Source of the DNA: Entomortierella parvispora
Lineage: Eukaryota > Mortierellomycota > Mortierellomycetes > Mortierellales > Mortierellaceae
Length of the DNA stretch: 64,000 bases
Reading direction: 5' to 3'
Assembly (NCBI GenBank): GCA_963573315.1
Contig: OY752143.1
Span: 2,170,001 to 2,234,000, forward strand
Positions within the stretch are counted from its first letter, which is position 1. Every line of letters begins with the position of its first letter. Below, piece by piece: positions 21,701-33,471 of the stretch. Made by a program: the position numbers and the translations under genes. Below the pieces are notes generated by a model that was given only the letters and a program-made list of their open reading frames with translations, was not told the DNA's origin and made no database searches.

Positions 21701-24363
21701 ATACAACAATGAGGAAACGACATCCTTGCAAGGGATAATCGCCACTTTTTTGTCTTCTTGTCATGGCCACCAAAGCAACAGCGCGGACGACCTGCACCAT
21801 GAACTTTTTTGGGATTTGGCGAACAAGCAAAGAATCAAGCTAGATATCCATACCGCATCGCAACACACACCCAATCTTCAACCTCTCTCCCCTCCTTTCA
21901 ACCTCTATGCCGCCCAAAGGAGGTGTTAATCGAGGAAATAGAAACAACAATACAGATATATTTACCTACAAACAAAAACCCTGTCGAACCCTTTTACTTT
22001 GGAGGAGCATGGTGAAGTTGAACAAACGCTACGTATTCCAGGAGGATGTCGATGTAGTCTAACAAGTGTCTTTTTCTGCAATTGCTCTCCGTAATGACAT
22101 AAGAAAGAGATCGAAAAAGGATGGTGAATCATTGAACACGGATAGAAAAGACTTCGTGGATAGCGCAGTTCTGTGATCCGTTTTCCCACCAGGCACGCGG
22201 AAGATGTATACTCACACTGGTACCTAGTTCCTCCAGTTGTAAGAGTTTGTCCGGTTTCGAGTTGAATGAATACACTTTGGGGTGGTGACTCTCTATAACA
22301 TACCGCAAGCCCTTCTTTCATTACGACCCGCTTCAGAGTTTTGAGTCCCTCTCGGAAGGAACTAAGCTGAATGGGCACGCGGTGGAACATATTATTGTAG
22401 GTCATTCTGCAGCAGACAGCAACATGGAGTGAGGAAATCATAATCTTATTTCTCCCCTCTCTCTCTCCGCGTTAGGCAGAACCCAGGTTCGTGTACTTCC
22501 AGACGATACCTCGAGCGCCCCACAAAAAGTTGAAGTTCCGGTACCGCGCTGGGACGGCACCGGAAACGAGGACAAGGATGAGCATCCTTGGTCACCTCAT
22601 TGCGGTGATACAAAAGGGTGGGACTGGTAGTAAAGGTATCGAAAAGAATTGACGTTGTGGGGACGGCCGTGGAAAGGAACAAACAAGGAACTAAACACAA
22701 ACAAGCCTTTATTGTTTTGAAAAGAAACTTGCACAACAAAGGCAAGAACAAACACCGTCAGCACACTGGAGGTGGCAGGAACGTTGAGTCGATAACACCA
22801 TGGCCGAATATGGTCACCCCAGCGAAGGTGTGAACGACCTTCGATTTCAATTGCCCCCAACCTGGCGGTGTCCGTAAACAACGCTTTGCTTGCCTTGCTC
22901 TAGGCCGGCGGGACAGAGAATAAAAAAAATTGAGTTTTCACAAAGCCCGATCCCTCCCTCGAATAACTCGCAGCTCCGGCCTGGCTGGTCGGTCCAAAGG
23001 AGATGACCTGATGGCACATGGAAGAAGCGTCCGCCCTGCTATCAGTCCCAGAGGCTCAAAGTCAGCCAGCAGGACGCCCGCTTCAGGGTCGTCCGCCACA
23101 TGAAACTCTGTTGGGTCAAAGGGGTACAGTACCGCCGTTGAGAGTCTCTGTGGGCTGGCAGCCCGCAGCGGGTTGGTGGGATTTTTGTGATGAATTTTCT
23201 TTTTTTTAATTTCGATGTTTCCGTGGGGGATTTTATTTCGCCCCACAACAAACAGACGATCATCCCCTGGACTTAAAGTAACAGAAAGGGTCATCGTAGA
23301 TGAGCACAAGAACTCTTTGTCTGTCGGTTTGCTTTTGTGTTTGTGCGCTCAGCATGACCTGCCTGCAGAAGCTCAAGATCACCCGTCCATTTGTTGGACG
23401 CCCTTCGTCTGCTCAATTGCTTCTGTTTGCAATTGCTGCCGCTGGCTACTAGCTGCTGCTGTTCTATTCTCGAGCACTGCTGCTTTGTTCACTATGGTGG
23501 ACGCCATGGCAACGATCGATCGATCTCGTCCGAAAGCTTCCCTCCAAAACATCTGCTGATGTTGAGAGACGAGGCGGTACAAAGCAAAGTGCCAGCGACG
23601 ATTGGGCTGAGGTGGCCACGTTAGGTCAGGTCATCCACCCACCCATTTACTCACTCTGTCAGGGCAAGCGAGGCCGGTCGACGGACAGATAGGTCATCCG
23701 TCCTCTGCTTCGGGTTGGCCAATTTTACCTCAAATCGGTTTTTTTGTTGGATCGCCCCAAAAGGAACACGGCCGACAGAAAAGCGACCCATTGCCGCGCT
23801 CTTTCTTGTTGCTTCTCTTTTCTTTCTTTCCTTGCACTCTTGTACTCTTTTCTGCACCCATCTGCCGTTTACAACTCCTGCCCCTTTCCCGTTGACATTC
23901 CCTCATTCCTTCACTCGGCCCCATTCACCCCACACAAATCCCATTGCCCCAGTGTGACCTCTTTTTTTTCCCTCAAGAAAGAGTTTCTGCATTCGCCCTT
24001 CGCCCAACTGTCCCTTTTTTTTTTTTTTTTTTTTTTTTTGTATTTCGCTCTTTCTGCAAGCTTGCTCCTTTGCCTTCTGCTTTGTCATTCACATTTCCCC
24101 ATTCAGCAAGAACTTCTTTCATCCTCCAGCATCACTCCAACATCACTCCAGCATCACTCCTGCACAACAACCACCATACCCCGTCAACACCTCCACCGCG
24201 CGGCAACTTCTCCCTCTCCGACGTGATCTGCCCCCCAGCTTCTTTGTATTTTCATTGAAAAAGGGATCCAGAAAGACTCTTGTTCCCATTGAGCCCCTCC
24301 TCCTCTCCCTCTCCTTTCCAAGACCTTCATACCCAAACAAAGGCTGGCCTTCCCCTCCTCAAG
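21701..24363. other. 2.6-kb region without a supported gene
   Basis: No confident gene. A minus-strand frame at 21962-22441 and plus-strand open segments near 22475-22650 (after an ag at 22475) look partly coding but have no recognisable domain or complete splice structure. 23780-24360 is a pyrimidine-rich 5' leader for the VAP gene, with a T run of about 24 bases near 24007-24039 and a CATCACTCCAG(A) repeat at 24129-24160. Confidence 0.4.
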
Positions 24364-26581
24364 ATGAGTCTTGCAAGCAGCCCCCCTCCCTCCACCAACA
24401 CCGCGCAAAGCCCACCATCCTTCCTTCGTATCTCCCCACAAAACTTTCAATTTACAGGTACGAAACCACCAAAGAAATCTGATCATTGTGTTCTACTTCC
24501 CCTTTGCCCCCAACCCACAGGGTCCAAATGGATTGTTGGATGTTGTATGACAAAGATGAAAAAGAGTGTCTTGTGGGCCAGAGAGTTGGGTTTCGACTTT
24601 TTTTGGGTGTCTTGCCCTGCATGCCACAGCCTTCCCCCCCAGTATGATGACAAAATCAACGACGTGGATCCTTCGCCACAGCAACCCCCAATTTTCGACT
24701 CTTGCTTTATTTTTGTTGCTTCGGTCATTGTCATGGGAACATGGCTCTGCAATACCTGCCAAACTCGTTGCCCATTACTATCCAGTATTAGAGGAGATAT
24801 TTCCTTTCCCAACAGAAAAAAAAAGATGTCGTTGGATGCACGAACAAGTTCTGATCCAGACTATCGTTTCGTTTTGGATGAATCTGGTCATCTCCGTGTT
24901 GGGATTTGGGGAGAACACGTTGCCCGTTTGTTTTTTAATTGTTCGGCGCACAGACGACTACGATCGGTCTGCACTCAAGAGAGTGTTTTCCTTTATCGAC
25001 CCTGTCTGGACAACTCGGAGTTGTTGCGTGAAGAGTTGCGTGGATGAAGAATGGGGGTCAAGCGCACCAAAAAAAAGGGGGGGAGGAGGGTCCGCACGAG
25101 GGAAGAGTGGAATACCTTTTCTCGGTCCAGGGCAGTGGTGTTTGTAATGGTCCGCGCTGCCACCACCTCGTTTCCCTTCACTTGCTAACGGTTTTCTTGT
25201 TAAACCTGTTCTCTCAATAGCATCCAAAGTCTCATCTGGTCTGGTCTCTAAGCTCAAGATCAAAAACTTGTTGAGTGCTCCAGTTGGATACAAGTTCAAG
25301 ACGAATGCACCTCTGAGATACTCTGTCAAGCCGGTTCTCGGGGTGCTTGATCCAGGGCAATCCATTGAAGTGTTTGGTATGAAACTGCGTGGTTCTTGGA
25401 AGCAGAGCCCAGGGCACACTGACTCAGAATCTCAATGTCTAACACGTTCTACGTTCCATTCCTTCCACTTCAAATAACAGTTCGCTGTGAGAGCTGGGTC
25501 AATCCTCAGGACCGATTCCTGCTGCAGAGCATTGCTTTGACAGAGGACGAGAGTGTTCAAATCGATGCTGTCAGCGTAAGTCTCAAGACCGATATCGACT
25601 GAACCTCCTTGCAGAAAGTGGTCAAGAGCTAACCATATCTTTTTATCTACTTCTTGACAGTGGAAAGAATTGGATCGCAGGAGAATAACTGAAACGTTTA
25701 TCCAATGCGCGTCGTCCTCTTCACTAACGATGAGGGACCCCCAAGATGATGGAGGATCTATCTCTTCGTCTTCCTCCAACTCATCTTCCGTAGTGTCTTC
25801 TGTACACTCTTCTTCCCGATCTGCTCATTCGGACAAATCTCGACCTCAGCCACAAGCCCAGCGATCCTACCACCATTCTTCACGTACCAGTGATCCTCGG
25901 TCTGCCAGTTCCAAACTTGCAGCAGGAGAGCGCAAGATGTCAACTAGTTCAGCTACCTCCTCAACCACGTCTTCTCCTCCAGGCTCCTATCCAACCCTCT
26001 TTACATCTTCTTCCAAGGGTGCCACAGGATCATCCCATTCCGCCCCGACAAAGGTCTCTCGTGGCTCTGTGGGTAGCTCCAAGGGCGAAAGTGCAGACGC
26101 CCCTCCTACATCTGCCTCCTCGCTGGGCCTCCTTTCCGTTCCCGCTAGTTATCTGACGTCAAAACTCAGCAACTCGAAGCAAACTGTTCGGATGGTCTCT
26201 CGCCTCCTGGCTGTTCGTCAGTACACAAAGATGCAAGTCTTCACAGTCTCTGTGATTTGTTTGCTCTTGGGTCTGCTTTTGCCCCTGGAAAAGCTCCTTG
26301 TCTTGGTCGGAGGAGGCCCTGCCCTGCCAACATCGCCTCTGAACCACCGTCATCAACAACACCAACATGATCCTTTCCGGAATGGGGTGTTGACCACAAG
26401 GGCCACTGCTATCCGCGCTTCTCCTCTGTCCTCCCTCTCGACCGCCTCTTCTTTTACAAAGGCCGCTTTTGCGTCCGCACCCGAGGCCTTCCAAGCGGTG
26501 CCGGAGGTGAATCAGGTTCATGATGAACCTGTCCTTTCCGCACCCCCAACAACAGCTGAAGAAGTTGAAGGAGCTGTTTAG
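24364..26581 (+). CDS. VAP-family MSP-domain ER membrane protein (Scs2-like)
   Basis: VAP proteins sit in the ER membrane and bind FFAT-motif proteins at membrane contact sites. Four exons, 24364-24457, 25221-25376, 25481-25575 and 25661-26581, give about 421 residues. The MSP domain fills residues ~20-125: LRISPQNFQFT, SGLVSKLKIKNLLSAPVGYK, FKTNAPLRYSVKPVLGVLDP, RCESWVNPQDRFLLQSIAL. A Ser-rich linker follows, and one hydrophobic segment (VFTVSVICLLLGLLLPLEKL, about residue 308) fits the membrane anchor. Unlike classical VAPs, which end at the anchor, about 85 further residues follow it. Intron 1 is 763 bp, much longer than the others, and contains open frames that I consider accidental. The gene is convergent with PCNA, 236 bp away. 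Confidence 0.88.
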
Positions 26582-26817
26582 ACAGAATGCCAATTTTTTT
26601 TAACACGTTTCTTCGTTCATATTTTTCCTCTTCCATTAATATCGTCATCCTTTGTTGCATCTACACCTTTTTTTTCCAATTGTACAATATAAAGATTCCC
26701 TTTACTCAATGTTGATGTTGCTAATATGACATGGTTTATTTATGGCGTCCCGTCCGGACAGCAACGAAACGTGCTTTTTTTTGATGATATTATATTTGTA
26801 TTTCTCTTGGATACCGC

Positions 26818-27878
<1,061 letters not shown>

Positions 27879-28130
27879 CTTGGGAGTATGTAATATGTAC
27901 AGGAGGGGGGAAGGGATGTGGGTGATGGGATGAAGAGAAAGAAGAGAAGAGAAAGTCAATCTGATGCTCAGGTCTGTCCTGTCAACAAAAACACGTCCCT
28001 CTGCGCGGCCCAGCACCACTCAAAAATAAACAAAAAAAAGCGCGTTTCAACTAAATTAAAACGCCACTGCAGATCCCCTTAACGCCTTGTCCTTGTCGGT
28101 GGCAAAACTGCGTGTGTGTCTACATATGCT

Positions 28131-29671
28131 TTATTGTTCTGCTGGTCCAGAAGGGGTTGCTGCCTCGGAGGGTGTTGTTGCCTCTGACGGTGTTGCTGAG
28201 CCCTCTACCCCTTCAACCGCCTCTTCTGCGGCCCTGATCTCCACAGAGTCGGCTGGGGAATCGCCTGAGGTATCATCTGTCGTCACCGTCATGGCCGACG
28301 GAACGCCTGGTGTCTGTCCAGCAAGAGGTTTCCGGAATTTGCCCTGCAACCAGACACGGTACATCTTGATCTTTCTCAGTCGATTAACAATCAACCGCCG
28401 GTCTACAGCATTCTGTTCAATTGTAAACTTGGAGCCAAACAACTTCACGATCTCGTCAGAGTCGAAAAAGTACACCCGCGTACCCTCGCCGCGGACATAA
28501 AAGTTGTCAGACAGAAGCCTGTTCTTCTTGAACCGGAGTTGAGCCATATCATATCGTCCATAATCACGGAATACAATCAACCCACCCGGTTTAAGGAGCT
28601 ACATAAGAAGGGAATATAACAATGAGCCATGTAGCAACTCCAGTGAAAGACTTGTTTGAGTATCCTTGAGTATCTTCTCTTACCTTGTAGAGGTTGTTCA
28701 TGGCCTGTTCCCACTTGTCAGGATGAAGTGCTGAAAGAACAAATATCAGCACAAGGACGTCCATGGACTCTGGCTCTACCTCGGGGGGAATGTCATCGCC
28801 AGCCAAGTCCCAAACAAAAGCCTTCCCTCTCTTTTCATCATACGCTGGGTTGCCCTTCACAACCTCAACGGCGGTCGATGAAAAGTCGCAGGCATAGACA
28901 AATAGCTTTGGATTTTTGCTCTCACGTAACAGTGGGAACATTGTGTTCCCTGCGCCGCATCCAATTTCCATGACAGCCTTCTCTCCTGCCTGAATAGAAT
29001 CAAATAGAAAGCACGCCTCGTTAGACCATGATCACGAACGGTGAGCTTTCTCTAGGATGATGGCGGATCTTTGGGCTTACATCAGCTTCCACCATCTGAA
29101 ATAACTCTGGGAATTCGACTCTTAAATAGTGGCGATCCTTGTAGAAGCGATTCTCGTTCTTTGCATAGAATTTGTTCCAATTCTCCGCCGCCTCCGCATG
29201 GTAAGTCTCGACCAGCTCATCTGGCACGGGATCCAATTTCTGCCTTGCAATCTCTTTAAGCGCGTGTTGTTCTTGCTCTTCGCCCCAGGGGGCATGATCC
29301 CATGCGTTCTGCTCAAACACTGCCGACTCATCGGTCAGGATGCGGCCTCCAAATGGCTTTGCATCTGTGTCGTTCACGTCTCTGGAGCTGGATTCTTTCT
29401 TCTTGTTGGCATCTGTGCTCCCAGTATCGCCACTAGAACTGGGAGTTGATAATTCCGCCTCTGATTCGGCCCGATCTGCCTTACTCTCTGAGCTGTCAGC
29501 TTTTGCCTCAGCAACATCGGCAAGGGTCTCGTGCCGCTTGTTCGGGAGTTGCTCTTCCTCTAAGGCCAATTCATACGATCGCTTCCTGTCATGGAGTTCC
29601 TGAGAGTCACTAGTGGAGGTGAGTCCTGCCAAGGCTGGTCCAGCTCTTGTTCCTGAAGCACCGTCCGACAT
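28131..29671 (-). CDS. TRM140: tRNA(Thr/Ser) cytosine-32 N3-methyltransferase (TRM140/METTL2 type)
   Basis: Makes 3-methylcytidine at position 32 of the anticodon loop using AdoMet. Three exons, 29671-29081, 28989-28684 and 28598-28131, give 454 residues. After a charged, disordered N-terminus of about 100 residues comes the family signature [20 protein letters not shown], then [17 protein letters not shown]. The Rossmann AdoMet-binding motif EIGCGAGNT lies near residue 205, [12 protein letters not shown] follows, and then [20 protein letters not shown]. These are diagnostic of METTL2/6/8 and Trm140. The C-terminus carries a low-complexity extension ([13 protein letters not shown]). It is divergently arranged with the BAG gene, sharing a 287-bp promoter. 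Confidence 0.93.
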
Positions 29672-29958
29672 GCCGATGTAATGTTGTGGGCAAGATTGAA
29701 GAGTTCATGCATGTGTGAAAGGACTCAAAGGAGCGAACGAAAAGCACAAGTCACATGACCAATTTTGCCTGGTTTCCACTGGTCGGATCTCGAACTTGCG
29801 AGAGGGTTCGACGCGTGGGACAGCCCAAAAGCCATAAATGGGACACAGGGAGACACACAGAGAAAAAACTTCACCGCACACGTCTTTCCCCACTCAATCC
29901 TTCCTCACTGATACCTTGACACCTTATCTACTCCATTCATCCTCTTCACTCCCTCTGA
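29672..29958. promoter_or_regulatory. Shared divergent promoter, TRM140 / BAG gene
   Basis: Only 287 bp separate the two start codons, so both promoters must lie here. The BAG-side half is CT-rich (29885-29950). No TATA box was recognised. Confidence 0.6.
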
Positions 29959-31161
29959 ATGTACTCCATCTTCTCGGACCCAAGGACTGCCGCCCGCGGC
30001 TCTCGTCGGCCTCAAGAGCGGAGAGACTTCTTTCCATCGTTCTCAGACTCTTTCTTTGAGGATCCCTTCTCACTCGAGGTGGAGGAACAACCGAGCTACA
30101 GGGAGCAGCAGCAGCAGCCGTTAAAGCAACACCCCCATGCCCAGAATCATCAGAATCCCCATGTTATGGCTAATCACCCTGATGCCCATCCCCAACAGCA
30201 GTATCAGCAGCAAAGGCGGCATCGTCAAAGCCAACAACCTCAGAACCAAGAGGAACTGCACACTCAACAAACCCGTCCTCAAAAGCCCCGCACTCCAAGA
30301 CAAATCAACTTGCAGCAGCAATTCCAGGCATTGAAGCAGCAACAAGAGCGTCAGCAGCAGTCTTCTAACGGGCTAGACCACTCGATCCATCACCATCAGC
30401 CTCCTTCTGTTACAAGCAACCAGGCTGAACAACAATTGCCACAACGCAAGAAACAGGGTCGGCGTCAGCGCCAGCGTGCTCAACAGGGACTGAAGATCAA
30501 GCCCACGGAAGCTCTGGGAGCAACAGATGACCTCGACTCCCTCGTTCAAGACGCCTTTGGTGATAGCGCCATGTCATCGCCCACGACAAAATCTCCCGCA
30601 CCCGTTCACACAACTGCTCCAAAGACACACCCTCAACCTCAGCTGAAGAAGCACGGCCAGCACGGCCAGCAGCACCTTGGAAATAGTTTTGTTGAAGCAC
30701 AAAGTCGGCGGTTGCAGCAACAGAATCTCAAAGGTCATAAAGCGGCCGATACATCAGAAGAGGAACAGAAAGAAGAAGAAGAAGAGGAGGGAAAAGAAGA
30801 ACGGAGCGAGGAGAACGGGGACCAGGACCAAGAGTACTCCGAAGAAGAGGAAATGAAACCCGATCTGGAGGTCCAAGCAAGAAGCAACAAGGAGCTTGCC
30901 GATATCCGATGGGACCTTGAGGGTCTTGCACAGGAGCTCGATCAAATCGTGAGCGGTGTTATCTCCAACAGAAAACAAATCCTGTTGACGGAGGAGAATC
31001 TGACCAAAGCTATGCTTAGGATTGACTCGGTTGACAGCGGTGGAGACGCTGCTATCCGAAAGCAGCGCAAGGACTTGGTGGACCGGGCAGAGTCGCTTTT
31101 GGAGAAGGTGGATGAGTTCAAAGTCCGAACCAACACACATGTTCGCACCCGAGCCAGGTAA
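29959..31161 (+). CDS. BAG-domain Hsp70 co-chaperone with a Gln-rich N-terminus
   Basis: A single exon of 400 residues. The first ~270 residues are disordered and rich in Gln, His and Pro, with an acidic stretch (EEEQKEEEEEEGKEERSEE). Residues ~310-390 form a three-helix BAG domain: IRWDLEGLAQELDQIVSG, then LLTEENLTKAMLRIDSVDSG, then KQRKDLVDRAESLLEKVDEF, with the conserved 'EE.LTK.....D.V..GD..IR..RK.LV' pattern. BAG domains bind the Hsp70 ATPase domain and release ADP, usually in the cytosol or nucleus. No ubiquitin-like domain is present, unlike human BAG1 or yeast Snl1-type proteins. A polyadenylation signal AATAAA is at 31275. The 3' end faces the microexon gene. Confidence 0.85.
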   Translation: MYSIFSDPRTAARGSRRPQERRDFFPSFSDSFFEDPFSLEVEEQPSYREQQQQPLKQHPHAQNHQNPHVMANHPDAHPQQQYQQQRRHRQSQQPQNQEELHTQQTRPQKPRTPRQINLQQQFQALKQQQERQQQSSNGLDHSIHHHQPPSVTSNQAEQQLPQRKKQGRRQRQRAQQGLKIKPTEALGATDDLDSLVQDAFGDSAMSSPTTKSPAPVHTTAPKTHPQPQLKKHGQHGQQHLGNSFVEAQSRRLQQQNLKGHKAADTSEEEQKEEEEEEGKEERSEENGDQDQEYSEEEEMKPDLEVQARSNKELADIRWDLEGLAQELDQIVSGVISNRKQILLTEENLTKAMLRIDSVDSGGDAAIRKQRKDLVDRAESLLEKVDEFKVRTNTHVRTRAR

Positions 31162-31560
31162 ACAGGTAGATAAAGAGCCACCCCTGGCGATTGGGAAGTA
31201 TGGCGCTCCTTCAAACCAAGAGGGCAGACGTAAGAACACATCGTCCACGAATGTACATAGAACATAGAAGTGCCAATAAAGTCGTCATCCCAAATGTTAT
31301 CAGATTGACTCGATTTGAGAATGAATTCCACTGACTTTACGGCGACGGTGACCATTGTGTGGAAAGTTATCTGCTTTATAGATTTTTGATTCTTGAGACA
31401 ATCGTTTGACTGAGAGACCTTAGAGAATGGACTTTGGTCCAAGCGTGGCGAGTCCGACTTGAAAAGTTAGATAGATGACATGAGGGCGCAATAGAAGGTG
31501 TCAATAGAAGGCGTCAACCTCTACCCTGTTCATAGTTCGCACCTTTCAACAAGAACTTAC

Positions 31561-31617
31561 GAACGTATGGGATAGATAGTGTCCGGTATGACCACAGACC
31601 AGGGTTGCCAGTATATT
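31561..31617 (-). other. Downstream exon of the microexon gene (3' UTR or alternative coding end)
   Basis: This 57-nt segment is bounded by ttatcag (acceptor, 31620-31618) and gtaagt (donor, 31560-31555). It follows the TAA in microexon 16, so it is 3' UTR if that exon is included. It stays open in the same frame (YWQPWSVVIPDTIYPIR). Skipping the 6-nt exon 16 would therefore extend the peptide by about 19 residues. Confidence 0.5.
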
Positions 31618-31688
31618 CTGATAAGTATGACACGTTCGTCAGCTTCGAGTAGTACAACGACCTCACGATGGCAAACGGACTCTTACCT

Positions 31689-33471
31689 TTAGCTGTTGAG
31701 TAACGGGAATGAAAGGAAAGAGGGAGAGCCATATCATCAAGTTAGGTCCGATCCCACTATTTTGTACTTTTTCTCAGACCAAGGTCGCGAGATTTATCTT
31801 ACATGCTGTTTACGTTGAATGACAGGCACCATACAAAGAATCGCCAGGCATGTTAGTAACAATTTCGCGACCATCGCTTCCTTAGCTCCGAAAGCAAGAC
31901 GCTAATACGCTAATCCATCTTACCTGCTATTGAATGGTATGACCAAGCAAAAAGAGTTGCTCACTCTCGTTAGTAATGATCAGATGGCAGCCAGCTCTTT
32001 TTCCTTGAAGTAGAACAGTCAATTCAACTCAACTTACTAACTGATATTGCAGAATGGAAATAAAAGAGAAAAACATCATCCAGTCTCGTTAGTTGCGATT
32101 TGACGACCGCCCTGTCTTTGTTCTCGAGAGTATTACATATATTTAACTTACTACCTAATACCATGGAATGGTGATGACAAGAGAACAAGAGAGAGAAATC
32201 ACGCCTATTAGCATCTTGCGGCTGCTGCATCATCGTGCTTGCAAAGGTGGTCTATTCAACTTACATGCTGATATCATGGAATGGAGCATCAAGAGAGGAA
32301 GTCATGAGACAGGATTAGGACCCACTCGTGCCAAACGCACCTTTTCCTTGGAGACACGCACTGTTCGCAACTTACCCACTGTTAACGTCGAGTGAGACGC
32401 CAAGAAAACGTCATTTAGCCATGTCAGTTACGATCCCTAGATGACGCGTTCATATCCTTGAGAAATCGAACAATATTCAGCTTACTTCCTGGATGGGCGA
32501 AAGGACACACCGGAGGAAAAAATAGACGGAAACGTTAGTTTCGATCTCAGAAATGCTACGTCTTTGGCCAAGAGAACAGAGGGTATTTTATCTTACCACA
32601 GTCTAATGCAGTGGAAGAAATAATGTAAGAGAAAAGGTCATGTCACGTTAGTTGCGGCCGTGTGGCTTCTCGAAACAAGCGCTCGACTCTACTTACTCGC
32701 TATTGTGGAGAGGAGGATGCAAGCAGAGAACAGTATGTAACCACGTTAGTCATGATGGCACGGGTACCGTTCTGGAGATCACGAAGTGCATCCAACTTAC
32801 TCGCTGATGTCACGGAAAGAAAATACCAAGAGAACATGCCATCCGGCCCTGTTAATCACGATGCTGCGACTTTCGCATTTTGAGCCTCGAGAACACGCGC
32901 TAGATTCAACTTACCCGTTGGTGCTGTGGGAAAGAAATGCCAGTGGAGGAGAATGGCAAACGAGCACATTAGATACGATCTCGCAACAGCGGCATCATAA
33001 TCGTTGAAAAAAGTGGTCAGTTTTGCTTACCTCGGGTCCCTAGTGAAAGAAAACACCAGAGGAGCATCCACATTAGTTGCGATGTCGCGCCGCAATTGTT
33101 TTATCTGCAGAAAAAAGCAGTAAATTCAACTTACTCGCTGAGAGCAAAAGAAGAAAACGCAGATAGCGGTAAAGTCTCCAGATTAGCCACAATCTCTCGT
33201 CAATCTCACATCCACCAAGACTCTGTCTTGAGCCCAAGCATTGGCTATAAGTTTACCTACTGATTGAGAGTAATGTAAGCACCGAGAGAGGGAGAAAAAT
33301 GTAAGCAATTGCAGTTGAAACGATGTCATCTACGAACGGAGATGCTCATCAGCAATCAAGGGCACTCGGCGACCTTGAGAACTTTGTTTTAACATCGACG
33401 TTGACTTACACTGGAGCTGCGACAGCAATTCCCATGAAGGCAACAAGAACAAGCAAATACTGGAGTTTCAT
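31689..33471 (-). CDS. Microexon gene for a 40-residue secreted peptide
   Basis: Exon 1 (33471-33410) encodes a signal peptide, MKLQYLLVLVAFMGIAVAAP, and ends in phase 2 at GT|gtaagt; without splicing it hits TAA within three bases. Fifteen microexons follow on the minus strand, each bounded by AG and GTAAG/GTAAAC: TAG 33259-33257, CGA 33137-33135, GGACCCGAG 33039-33031, CACCAACGG 32923-32915, CGA 32803-32801, CGA 32699-32697, ACTGTG 32602-32597, GAA 32488-32486, TGG 32378-32376, CAT 32267-32265, GTA 32154-32152, TTA 32040-32038, CAG 31926-31924, CAT 31805-31803 and CTAAAG 31692-31687. Every length is a multiple of three. Joined, they read VSEDPSTNGD then ELWNGMYYSI and stop at TAA (31691-31689). 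A further exon, 31617-31561, precedes another gtaagt. Introns are 69-150 nt, mostly 94-119, and most resemble each other. The mature peptide would be acidic then aromatic; no homologue is recognised and its role is unknown. Confidence 0.8.

Noticed and set aside
21962-22441. Minus-strand 159-codon frame with FREGLKTLKRVVMKEGLAV, faintly like a mitochondrial-carrier repeat
   Set aside because: No P-x-D/E-x-x-K/R signature, no membrane segments and no neighbouring repeats; similarity is too weak.
24458-25220. Long open frames inside VAP intron 1
   Set aside because: They lie between a good donor and acceptor that restore the MSP domain in phase; the translations have no recognisable features.
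31793-33160. Treating the 100-120-bp periodicity at 31700-33400 as a plain tandem satellite
   Set aside because: The similarity is confined to intron-like positions, and every unit keeps AG-(3n)-GTAAG in one phase, which a non-coding satellite would not explain.
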